The position numbers were made by a program, and so were the translations under genes. Below, piece by piece: positions 1-5,076 of a DNA stretch of 5,104 nucleotides. Under the pieces are notes generated by a model. That model ran no database searches, was not told where the DNA came from, and was given only the letters and a program-made list of their open reading frames with translations. This stretch comes from an uncultured Selenomonadales bacterium. Its GTDB lineage: Bacteria; Bacillota; Negativicutes; Selenomonadales; Selenomonadaceae. Numbering within the stretch: position 1 is the first letter of the stretch; every line of letters starts with the position of its first letter. Where the stretch lies: NCBI GenBank assembly GCA_946403735.1, contig CAMJAZ010000164.1:1-5104 (forward strand), given 5' to 3'.

Positions 1-488
1 TGTCAGGCGGTGAAAAAACACGTGTAGCGCTGGCAAAGTTAATCTTGACTGGCGCGAATTTTTTATTGCTCGATGAACCTACAAACCATTTAGATTTACC
101 TGCGCGGGAAGCGATTGAATCGGCACTGAAATTTTTCGACGGCACAATTTTAATCGTCACTCACGATAGATACTTGCTAGATTCAGTTACGTCACGAGTA
201 ATTGAATTTTTGCCGCGTGAAGTCGTAGCGATTAAGCAGGAAAAAATTTCAACGCCAAAATTTAAAGCTGAAAAAATTTCGTCGACGGCTAAAGTTAAGG
301 CTGAATCGAAAAATGAAAGTCAACTTGAAAAGTTGGAAATGAAATTGAAAATGTCCGAAATGGAATTGAAAATGTTGGAGTACGAAATAAATAACGCCGT
401 CGATCCTGCGAAATTGGCAGAATTGGCGGCGGCACATGAACTTAAATTAAAAGAAATTGACGAACTTTATTTGACGTTGCTGGAATGA
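1..488 (+). CDS. ABC-F family ATPase, C-terminal part (5' end outside window)
   Basis: The 3' end of an ABC-F protein gene (Uup/YdiF/YfmR/EttA-like). These soluble paired-ATPase proteins have no membrane domain and act on ribosomes in translation or antibiotic protection. The frame is open from base 3, and bases 1-2 probably complete a Leu codon. About 161 residues are visible. The ABC signature SGGEKTRVAL is at visible residues 1-10, and Walker B LLLDEPTNHLD at 21-31 carries catalytic Glu25 and the D-loop. The H-switch THDR follows. DEPTNHLD is typical of ABC-F, and being C-terminal this is the second ABC domain. After the ATPase comes a Lys/Ser linker with a degenerate repeat (EKIS...KA twice), then a Leu/Met/Glu/Lys heptad coiled coil ending at LTLLE. 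Such tails occur in Uup and YdiF. Subfamily and target cannot be fixed without the first ABC domain and the interdomain linker. The family call is secure; the true start lies upstream, and the internal TTG at 45 is not a start. Confidence 0.95.
   Translation, partial: SGGEKTRVALAKLILTGANFLLLDEPTNHLDLPAREAIESALKFFDGTILIVTHDRYLLDSVTSRVIEFLPREVVAIKQEKISTPKFKAEKISSTAKVKAESKNESQLEKLEMKLKMSEMELKMLEYEINNAVDPAKLAELAAAHELKLKEIDELYLTLLE
333..374 (+). repeat. 21-bp tandem repeat encoding a coiled-coil heptad
   Basis: Two adjacent 21-base units, 333-353 and 354-374, encode LEMKLKM and SEMELKM. Bases 336-353 and 357-374 differ at a single position over 18 bases. The period equals exactly seven codons, so each copy adds one heptad to the coiled-coil tail of the ABC-F protein. 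A third, more diverged unit (LEYEINN) follows. It looks like a recent in-frame tandem duplication, which is an inference. Confidence 0.75.
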
Positions 489-496
489 TTCAGCGC

Positions 497-526
497 AAAA
501 AAAATCGACGAACTTTTTTTCGTCGA
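497..526 (-). terminator. Rho-independent terminator of the FliD-like gene
   Basis: A perfect 8-bp inverted repeat, TCGACGAA at 505-512 and TTCGTCGA at 519-526, has a 6-base loop. Read on the minus strand, the stem is followed directly by eight T residues (complement of 497-504), the classic intrinsic terminator form. It lies about 50 bases past the stop codon of the minus-strand gene. On the plus strand the stem begins 17 bases after the ABC-F stop, but it is followed by ACAAAAAA instead of a T run. It may therefore stop plus-strand transcription only weakly. Confidence 0.8.
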
Positions 527-575
527 ACAAAAAATTTTTAACTTCAGCAAAAAATTCATAGCTTACAAAAAATTT

Positions 576-1673
576 TTAGAACATCATATTAACTAAATTC
601 CCAAGATTAGACGCGGCATTCATATTAAGATAAGCGCCGCTGGTATAAAATGACGCTGTAGAAAGTTCTTCGCCAAACATAGCTTGTGCACTTGGGAAAA
701 GCTGACTGCGCTGGCTGTTTGCTACGTCTACATGCGCTTCTGCCTTGTCTGCTAAACCTGTACCGCCAAGAACGTTTGAAACTCTGCTAGGATTGTTGAC
801 AATCGCTTGAGCAACTTTTTCAGTATCCATCGACAAAGTGCCATCATTATTAACGCCAATTCCGATAGATTCATAGCTTGACGCGCGGTAAGTGGTATCG
901 CCGAAAAGTTCAGCCATTCTGCCTACACGTGCTGAAACGGAGCTATTATCCTGGAAAAATTCAATCGCGCCGTTGTAGTTATCAACAAAATCTTGAACCG
1001 TCTTTAACGCCGACTGCATAACTTTGCTATACGCTGTTTCAATTCGCTTGTTACCTTCGTCGTCATACGTTTCAGTTTTGGTGATAGCGCCGTTGCCATA
1101 TGAAGTAACTCTAGAACCGTCTTCATTCGTCGTAGTGACAGAACCGTCTACATTGGTTACCTTGCCAGCCTCTTCGTCAGTTAAAACGGTCGCGCCAAAT
1201 TCACTTTGTACGATATGATGCTTGTTAGCATTTTCGATAACTTTTGCCGCCGCTGAAGTTTCTTCCTCAACAGTTTCACTAGTTGTAGCTTGAGCCGCAG
1301 TTTCTTCAGCATTTTTGCTAGCCGTTTCACTAGCCGCCTCTACAACTTTTGACGCCGCTGAAAATGCCGCTACGCTTTCAAAGTCGAATTCTTTAACTTC
1401 CTGTGCAGAATTAGAAAGATTTTGCATATTAGCATCGAATTCGTCATAGAAGGCGTTTTTAGCTTCGTCGTAGCTTGACACAAGAGCCGCCGCGTTAGTC
1501 CTTACTTCCTGCAGACCCGCAATTTGACTTGTCGAATTTGTTTGCGCGGAGCTGTACGTATTCCACAAATTCGATATAGATTTTTGTGTAGCATTTTGGT
1601 TAATCGAAGTAGCATTGAAAAAGTTATTATAATTGAACCCCGAATTAACCATATTAGAAATTGTCATCGCCAT
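576..1673 (-). CDS. FliD-like flagellar hook-associated / axial protein, atypical
   Basis: A 365-residue protein without a signal peptide, membrane segment or cysteine, rich in Ser, Thr, Asn and Ala with one Trp. This is the usual character of axial proteins exported by the flagellar type III system. Residues about 218-312 resemble the FliD (HAP2) C-terminal region: a helix ending VQDFVDNYNGAIEFF, then GIGVNNDGTLSMDTEKVAQAI and NNPSRVSNVLG. These match the FliD pattern of a 'dYNal' helix, 'GI..n.dGtLs.D..kl..al' and 'np..v..l'. No FliD_N-like half is apparent. Residues 104-145 are an Ala/Glu/Thr-rich, probably flexible or helical stretch. Residues 174-215 hold short DGS/T-rich, beta-like repeats. 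FliD normally caps the filament and guides flagellin assembly; this may be a divergent cap, a hook-associated protein or a surface protein. The first ATG is chosen because a good ribosome site precedes it; a second ATG lies two codons later. The gene is monocistronic as far as seen, with its own terminator. The FliD relation is moderately sure, the exact role unknown. Confidence 0.65.
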   Translation of the reverse strand: MAMTISNMVNSGFNYNNFFNATSINQNATQKSISNLWNTYSSAQTNSTSQIAGLQEVRTNAAALVSSYDEAKNAFYDEFDANMQNLSNSAQEVKEFDFESVAAFSAASKVVEAASETASKNAEETAAQATTSETVEEETSAAAKVIENANKHHIVQSEFGATVLTDEEAGKVTNVDGSVTTTNEDGSRVTSYGNGAITKTETYDDEGNKRIETAYSKVMQSALKTVQDFVDNYNGAIEFFQDNSSVSARVGRMAELFGDTTYRASSYESIGIGVNNDGTLSMDTEKVAQAIVNNPSRVSNVLGGTGLADKAEAHVDVANSQRSQLFPSAQAMFGEELSTASFYTSGAYLNMNAASNLGNLVNMMF

Positions 1674-1680
1674 TTTTATT

Positions 1681-1690
1681 CACCCTTCCT
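1681..1690 (-). promoter_or_regulatory. Ribosome binding site of the FliD-like gene
   Basis: On the minus strand the sequence reads AGGAAGGGTG, ending 7 bases before the ATG at 1673-1671. This purine-rich Shine-Dalgarno site supports the first ATG as the start over the second ATG two codons in. Confidence 0.7.
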
Positions 1691-1719
1691 TTGAAAAAAT
1701 TTTTCCTAAGAAAACATCC

Positions 1720-1750
1720 TTGACAGTTTTGTACGCTAATTGTACATAAT
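1720..1750 (+). promoter_or_regulatory. Candidate promoter toward manB/cpsG
   Basis: A perfect -35 hexamer TTGACA is at 1720-1725. The best -10 is CATAAT at 1745-1750 (5 of 6 consensus bases), but the 19-base spacer is longer than ideal. TACATA at 1743-1748 gives a 17-base spacer but matches the consensus poorly. This is the strongest -35 in the region and faces the mutase genes, so a regulated or activator-assisted promoter is plausible. Confidence 0.4.
1730..1746. promoter_or_regulatory. Candidate operator: TGTAC-N7-GTACA palindrome
   Basis: TGTAC at 1730-1734 and GTACA at 1742-1746 form an inverted repeat. The same bases also form a direct repeat, TTGTAC at 1729 and at 1740, with an 11-base period of about one helical turn. 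It covers the -10 boxes proposed for both divergent promoters, as expected for a shared repressor or regulator site. I cannot name a regulator. Confidence 0.3.
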
Positions 1751-1767
1751 AGATTCGATAATTGCAA
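1739..1767 (-). promoter_or_regulatory. Candidate promoter for the FliD-like gene
   Basis: On the minus strand, TTGCAA (complement of 1762-1767) is followed after 17 bases by TACAAT (complement of 1739-1744, 5 of 6 matches to TATAAT). Transcription would start near 1732 and give a leader of about 60 bases. It overlaps the candidate plus-strand promoter, so the two would compete or be co-regulated. No sigma-28 (TAAA...GCCGATAA) site is seen for this gene. Confidence 0.35.
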
Positions 1768-1833
1768 GCTAAAAGTTAAATTTTTTCGTGCTTAAAAATT
1801 AAAAAAATTTTTATACGCCGATACTTTTAGCTT
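1766..1833 (+). repeat. 11-bp perfect inverted repeat in presumed manB leader
   Basis: AAGCTAAAAGT at 1766-1776 is exactly complementary to ACTTTTAGCTT at 1823-1833. Inside it, AAATTTTTT (1778-1786) is complementary to AAAAAATTT (1802-1810), so the RNA could form a long nested stem-loop. The A/T-rich inner part lowers the significance, but the outer 11-bp stem contains G and C and is less likely by chance. It lies downstream of the plus-strand promoter candidate. Possible roles are an mRNA leader structure, a weak attenuator or a protein site. It does not match any riboswitch class I recognise. Confidence 0.4.
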
Positions 1834-1950
1834 TATATTTCAGCGAAATTTCATTTAAAATTTTCTGCAAATTTAAAAGGAAATTTTTTCATAAGGTAGA
1901 ATAGAAAAATAAAATTGGTTGAAAAAATTTTTTTGAATTAAATTTTACAG

Positions 1951-1960
1951 AGAAAGCGGG
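1951..1960 (+). promoter_or_regulatory. Weak ribosome binding site that decides the manB/cpsG start
   Basis: AGAAAGCGGG ends 7 bases before the ATG at 1968, a normal distance. It ends only one base before the in-frame TTG at 1962, which is too close for initiation. The spacing therefore favours ATG 1968 and a protein beginning MAINTSGFGAYDIRG. Confidence 0.55.
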
Positions 1961-1967
1961 TTTGATT

Positions 1968-3332
1968 ATGGCGATTAATACATCTGGTTTTGGCGCGTAT
2001 GACATTCGAGGAATTTACCCTGAAAGTGTCAATCAAGAACTGGCATACCGTATCGGCAGGATTTTCCCTGAACTCTTCGACGCCAAAAAAGTTGCCATAG
2101 GTCACGATATTCGACTTTCAAGCCCTACGATTAGTGACGCGCTTGCACGCGGTCTGGCAGAGGCAGGTTGCGAAGTTTTCGACGTTGGACAGTGCGGTAC
2201 AGAAATGATTTACTTTGCAACGGGCTTTAACGATTTTGACGGCGGAATTATGGTCACGGCGTCTCACAATCCTAAAGATTACAACGGCTTGAAGTTCGTT
2301 AAAAAAGGTTGCCGCCCAATTTCCAGCAATACAGGGCTTTTCGATATTAAAGCCGCGATTGAAGATGAAAGCCGCGATTGGTCGTACAGAAAAGCTACTG
2401 GGACAATTCATAAAATTGACGTTATGCCTGACTACATTAAACGCTTGCTTTCCTACGTTGAAGTTGACGCGCTTAAACCGCTGAAAATCGTTATTAACAC
2501 TGGCAACGGCGCGGCAGGTCCGATTATCAACGAAATTGAAAAATTCTTACCCTTTGAAGTTATCAAAGTCCATAACGATACCAACGGCTTTTTCCCTAAC
2601 GGTGTACCTAATCCATTGTTGCAAGATGCCCGCGCAGAAACGGCGGACGCTGTCATAAAAAATAACGCGGCTTGTGGCATTGCATTTGACGGGGATTGTG
2701 ACCGTTGTTTTATGTTTGACGAAAAAGGCGGCTTTATCGAAGGTTATTATATGGTCGGCTTGCTGGCTGAAATTTTCCTTGAACATAACAAAGGTGAAAA
2801 GGTTGTCTGTGAACCACGCGCATTGTGGAATACGATTGACATTGTTGAAAATCTTGGAGGTACGCCGATTATTTGTCGGTCTGGTCATTCCTTCATGAAA
2901 GATAAATTGCGCGAACACAACGCGATTTACGGCGGCGAAATGGCAAGTCATCACTACTTCCGCGATTTTTATTATTGTGATAGCGGAATGATTCCTTGGC
3001 TTTTAATTTTAGAACTTATCAGCGAAACGGGCAAAACTTTATCGCAACTCGTCGGTGAAAGAATTGCTAAGTACCCTTGCTCTGGTGAAATTAATACTAA
3101 AGTTTCTGGCGTCGACAAAGTCAAAGAAATTATGGCGAAGGTGGAAAAACTTTATTCTGACGGCGGCGAAGTCAACCACATTGACGGCTTAAGTATTGAC
3201 TATCCAACGTGGCGTTTTAATCTGCGCGGGTCTCAAACTGAACCGTACATAAGGCTGAACGTTGAATCACGCGGCGATAAAACGTTAATGGAAAGTAAAC
3301 GCGATGAACTTTTAAAAATTATTAGGGAATAA
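1968..3332 (+). CDS. manB: Phosphomannomutase (ManB/CpsG type)
   Basis: Interconverts mannose-6-phosphate and mannose-1-phosphate, the step before GDP-mannose synthesis; cytoplasmic, Mg-dependent, alpha-D-phosphohexomutase superfamily. The 454 residues match the usual family length (about 450-460). Domain order is complete: N-terminal YDIRG at 11-15; phosphoserine loop TASHNP at 97-102 with catalytic Ser99; metal loop DGDCDR at 241-246; sugar loop GGEMASHHYFRDF at 322-334; C-terminal phosphate-binding RGSQTEP at 420-426. The stretches DEKGGFIEGYYMVGLLAE, FRDFYYCDSGMIPWLL and WRFNLR...RLNVESRG are close to E. coli CpsG, which separates it from GlmM and from Pgm. Some relatives also act on glucose phosphates, so dual activity is possible. 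Oddities: the sugar loop reads GEMAS, not the usual GEMSA or GEMSG, and Cys is at the fourth position of DGDxDR. Start chosen by ribosome-site spacing. pgm follows in the same direction after 127 bases; cotranscription is possible because no GC-rich terminator lies between. Confidence 0.93.
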   Translation: MAINTSGFGAYDIRGIYPESVNQELAYRIGRIFPELFDAKKVAIGHDIRLSSPTISDALARGLAEAGCEVFDVGQCGTEMIYFATGFNDFDGGIMVTASHNPKDYNGLKFVKKGCRPISSNTGLFDIKAAIEDESRDWSYRKATGTIHKIDVMPDYIKRLLSYVEVDALKPLKIVINTGNGAAGPIINEIEKFLPFEVIKVHNDTNGFFPNGVPNPLLQDARAETADAVIKNNAACGIAFDGDCDRCFMFDEKGGFIEGYYMVGLLAEIFLEHNKGEKVVCEPRALWNTIDIVENLGGTPIICRSGHSFMKDKLREHNAIYGGEMASHHYFRDFYYCDSGMIPWLLILELISETGKTLSQLVGERIAKYPCSGEINTKVSGVDKVKEIMAKVEKLYSDGGEVNHIDGLSIDYPTWRFNLRGSQTEPYIRLNVESRGDKTLMESKRDELLKIIRE

Positions 3333-3407
3333 ATTTTTTAAAAATATTATTTCGTTTTGTAAACTACTATTTCAATTTTGATAAGGCAAGAATTTCAAGT
3401 TAATAAC

Positions 3408-3424
3408 CGCTCAAAATTTGGGCG
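3408..3424. promoter_or_regulatory. Imperfect palindrome abutting a -10-like box upstream of pgm
   Basis: CGCTCAAA (3408-3415) and TTTGGGCG (3417-3424) form an inverted repeat around one central A, with a single non-complementary pair (T-G). The -10-like TATTAT begins at the next base, 3425. The position suggests an operator inside a promoter spacer. As RNA it could form a six-pair stem with a five-base loop. The regulator is unknown. Confidence 0.3.
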
Positions 3425-3444
3425 TATTATAGATTTTACGAACA

Positions 3445-3451
3445 GAGGGGG
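3445..3451 (+). promoter_or_regulatory. Ribosome binding site of pgm
   Basis: GAGGGGG ends 8 bases before the ATG at 3460. This is a strong Shine-Dalgarno site, clearly stronger than that of manB. It fixes the pgm start at MEKKNVV. Confidence 0.75.
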
Positions 3452-3459
3452 ATTTCTTA

Positions 3460-5076
3460 ATGGAGAAGAAAAACGTTGTCAACCTTCCGTCTTTGATTAG
3501 CGATTATTACACACTCGCACCTAATCCTGAAGACAAAACTCAAGGCGTCGCGTTTGGTACATCAGGACACAGGGGCAGTTCAAAACTCCACAGCTTTAAC
3601 GAACAGCATATTTTGGCTATCGCGCAGGCAGTTTACGAATACCGTACCGCTGAAAAAATTCAAGGACCGCTCTACATCGGAGCAGACACCCACGCACTTT
3701 CCGAACCAGCACTTCGCAGTTGCGTTGAAGTTTTGGCGGCTAATGGCGTCGATATTATCCTTCAAGAAGGTTTCAAGCCCGTACCAACGCCTGTTGTTTC
3801 GCGCATTATCCTTGAGCACAACTATGAGCGCAAAGAAGCTAAACAGGCTGACGGTATTGTTATCACGCCTTCGCATAATCCTCCAACTGACGGCGGTATT
3901 AAGTACGACCCAACTACTGGCGGACCTGCAAGCGCTGAAACTACTAAAATAATTCAAAATCGCGCTAATGAAATTATTAAAGAAGGCGTCGACAAAGTTG
4001 TTAAACGCATTCCGTTTGAACGCGCCGTAAAAATGGATAACGTCCACTTTATGGATTATATGATGCCTTACGTTAAGGGATTGTCTCGCGTTATCGATAT
4101 GGACGCGGTTATCAATTCTGGCTTGAACGTCGGCGCAGATCCACTCGGCGGTTCTGGCATTTTCTATTGGGATTTAATCAACGAAGTTTACAAAATTAAA
4201 AAGCCCATTAACGTTGTCAATCCTAACATTGATTATACGTTTAGCTTTATGCCGCCTGACCATGACGGAAAAATTAGAATGGACTGTTCATCACCGTTTG
4301 CAATGGCAAATCTTATTGCATTGAAAGATAAGTACGATATTGCATTCGGCAACGACACTGACTACGATAGACACGGTATCGTTACGCCACAAGGCTTGAT
4401 GAATCCTAACCATTACCTTGCCGTTGCAATTCGCTATCTGTTCACGAATCGTCCTGGCTGGAGCAAAGACGCTATGATAGGTAAAACTTTGGTCTCAAGT
4501 TCGCTTATCGATAAAGTTGCTGAAGAAATTGGACGTAAACTTTGTGAAGTTCCAGTCGGCTTTAAATGGTTTGTCGACGGATTATTTGATGGTTCAATGG
4601 GATTTGGCGGCGAAGAATCTGCGGGCGCGTCATTCCTCTGCAAAGATGCTAGCGTTTGGACGACTGACAAAGACGGTATCATTATGGACTTGCTCGCCAT
4701 TGAAATTACCGCTAAAACTGGCAAGAATCCTTCCGAACATCATAAAGAACTTACTGACAAGCACGGCACATTCTACTATGCGCGTAAAGATACACCTGCA
4801 ACGCCTGATCAAAAAGCGGCTCTTGGCAAATTGGCGCCTGAAAATCTTAAAGCTGATACGCTTGCTGGCAATAAAATCACTGGCAAATTCACAAAAGCTC
4901 CTGGCAATGGCGCATCAATCGGCGGCTTAAAAGTTGTCACTGATAAAGGCTGGTTTGCAGCGCGTCCGTCTGGCACGGAAGATATGTGCAAAGTTTACGC
5001 TGAAAGCTTTGTTAGTGAAGATCATCTCAAACAAATTCAGAAAGAGGCACAAGATATTGTTGCGTCCGTCGTGTAA
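3460..5076 (+). CDS. pgm: Alpha-D-glucose phosphate-specific phosphoglucomutase
   Basis: Interconverts glucose-1-phosphate and glucose-6-phosphate, linking glycolysis with glycogen and UDP-glucose metabolism; cytoplasmic and Mg-dependent. The 538 residues compare with about 546 in E. coli Pgm, and similarity to it is evident end to end. Landmarks: FGTSGHRG at 32-39, DTHALSEPA at 76-84, phosphoserine loop TPSHNPP at 136-142 with catalytic Ser138, GADPLGGSGI at 225-234, metal loop NDTDYDRHG at 298-306 (Asp299, 301, 303), VPVGFKWFVDGLFDGS at 364-379, sugar loop GGEESAG at 383-389, phosphate-binding RPSGTE at 502-507. GFKWFVDGLFDGS and GGEESAGASFL are specific to the Pgm subfamily, which excludes GlmM and ManB. 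The metal loop has Thr where E. coli has Pro (NDPDYDR). The shorter length comes mainly from the N terminus, which lacks part of the E. coli leader. The gene ends in tandem in-frame TAA TAA stops. No defect is seen. Confidence 0.97.
   Translation: MEKKNVVNLPSLISDYYTLAPNPEDKTQGVAFGTSGHRGSSKLHSFNEQHILAIAQAVYEYRTAEKIQGPLYIGADTHALSEPALRSCVEVLAANGVDIILQEGFKPVPTPVVSRIILEHNYERKEAKQADGIVITPSHNPPTDGGIKYDPTTGGPASAETTKIIQNRANEIIKEGVDKVVKRIPFERAVKMDNVHFMDYMMPYVKGLSRVIDMDAVINSGLNVGADPLGGSGIFYWDLINEVYKIKKPINVVNPNIDYTFSFMPPDHDGKIRMDCSSPFAMANLIALKDKYDIAFGNDTDYDRHGIVTPQGLMNPNHYLAVAIRYLFTNRPGWSKDAMIGKTLVSSSLIDKVAEEIGRKLCEVPVGFKWFVDGLFDGSMGFGGEESAGASFLCKDASVWTTDKDGIIMDLLAIEITAKTGKNPSEHHKELTDKHGTFYYARKDTPATPDQKAALGKLAPENLKADTLAGNKITGKFTKAPGNGASIGGLKVVTDKGWFAARPSGTEDMCKVYAESFVSEDHLKQIQKEAQDIVASVV

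Larger units (their letters stand above)
1674..1967. other. Divergent A/T-rich intergenic control region
   Basis: 294 bases between the start of the minus-strand FliD-like gene and the start of plus-strand manB/cpsG. I see no gene in it. It contains candidate promoters in both directions around 1720-1767, a TGTAC/GTACA palindrome, an 11-bp inverted repeat at 1766-1833, and three A6-7T5-7 tracts (1694-1704, 1801-1812, 1922-1934). A further -10-like TAGAAT lies at 1897-1902 on the plus strand, with no good -35 partner. If plus transcription starts near 1757, manB/cpsG would have a leader of about 210 bases. Confidence 0.6.
3333..3459 (+). other. Intergenic gap with weak promoter-like elements
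   Basis: 127 A/T-rich bases between the two mutase genes. Just after the manB stop is a T6A5-type tract (AAATTTTTTAAAAATATT) without a G/C stem, so it is not a convincing terminator. TTGATA at 3378-3383 with TAATAA 17 bases later is a weak promoter candidate. TATTAT at 3425-3430 is a better -10 but lacks a clear -35. Both readthrough from manB and a separate pgm promoter remain possible. Confidence 0.4.

Noticed and set aside
527..539. Plus-strand termination of the ABC-F gene by the 505-526 hairpin
   Set aside because: The hairpin is followed by ACAAAAAA on the plus strand. The T run lies on the minus-strand side, so the terminator is assigned to the minus-strand gene.
1800..1824. GCCGATAC, close to the sigma-28 flagellar -10 box GCCGATAA, on the plus strand
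   Set aside because: The nearest TAAA lies 13 bases upstream where 15 is expected. The box also points toward manB/cpsG and away from the flagellar-type gene. It is probably chance.
1962..1967. TTG at 1962 as start of the phosphomannomutase
   Set aside because: The only ribosome-site-like sequence ends one base before it. ATG at 1968 has proper spacing and gives the usual N terminus.
2547..2954. Long antisense open frame within manB/cpsG, and similar ones inside pgm and the FliD-like gene
   Set aside because: Fully inside genes with strong family matches. The translations show no recognisable family or motif, so they are shadow frames.
3330..3350. Possible terminator after manB/cpsG (T-rich then A-rich tract)
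   Set aside because: Pure A/T self-complementarity with no G/C stem, so it does not meet the form of an intrinsic terminator.
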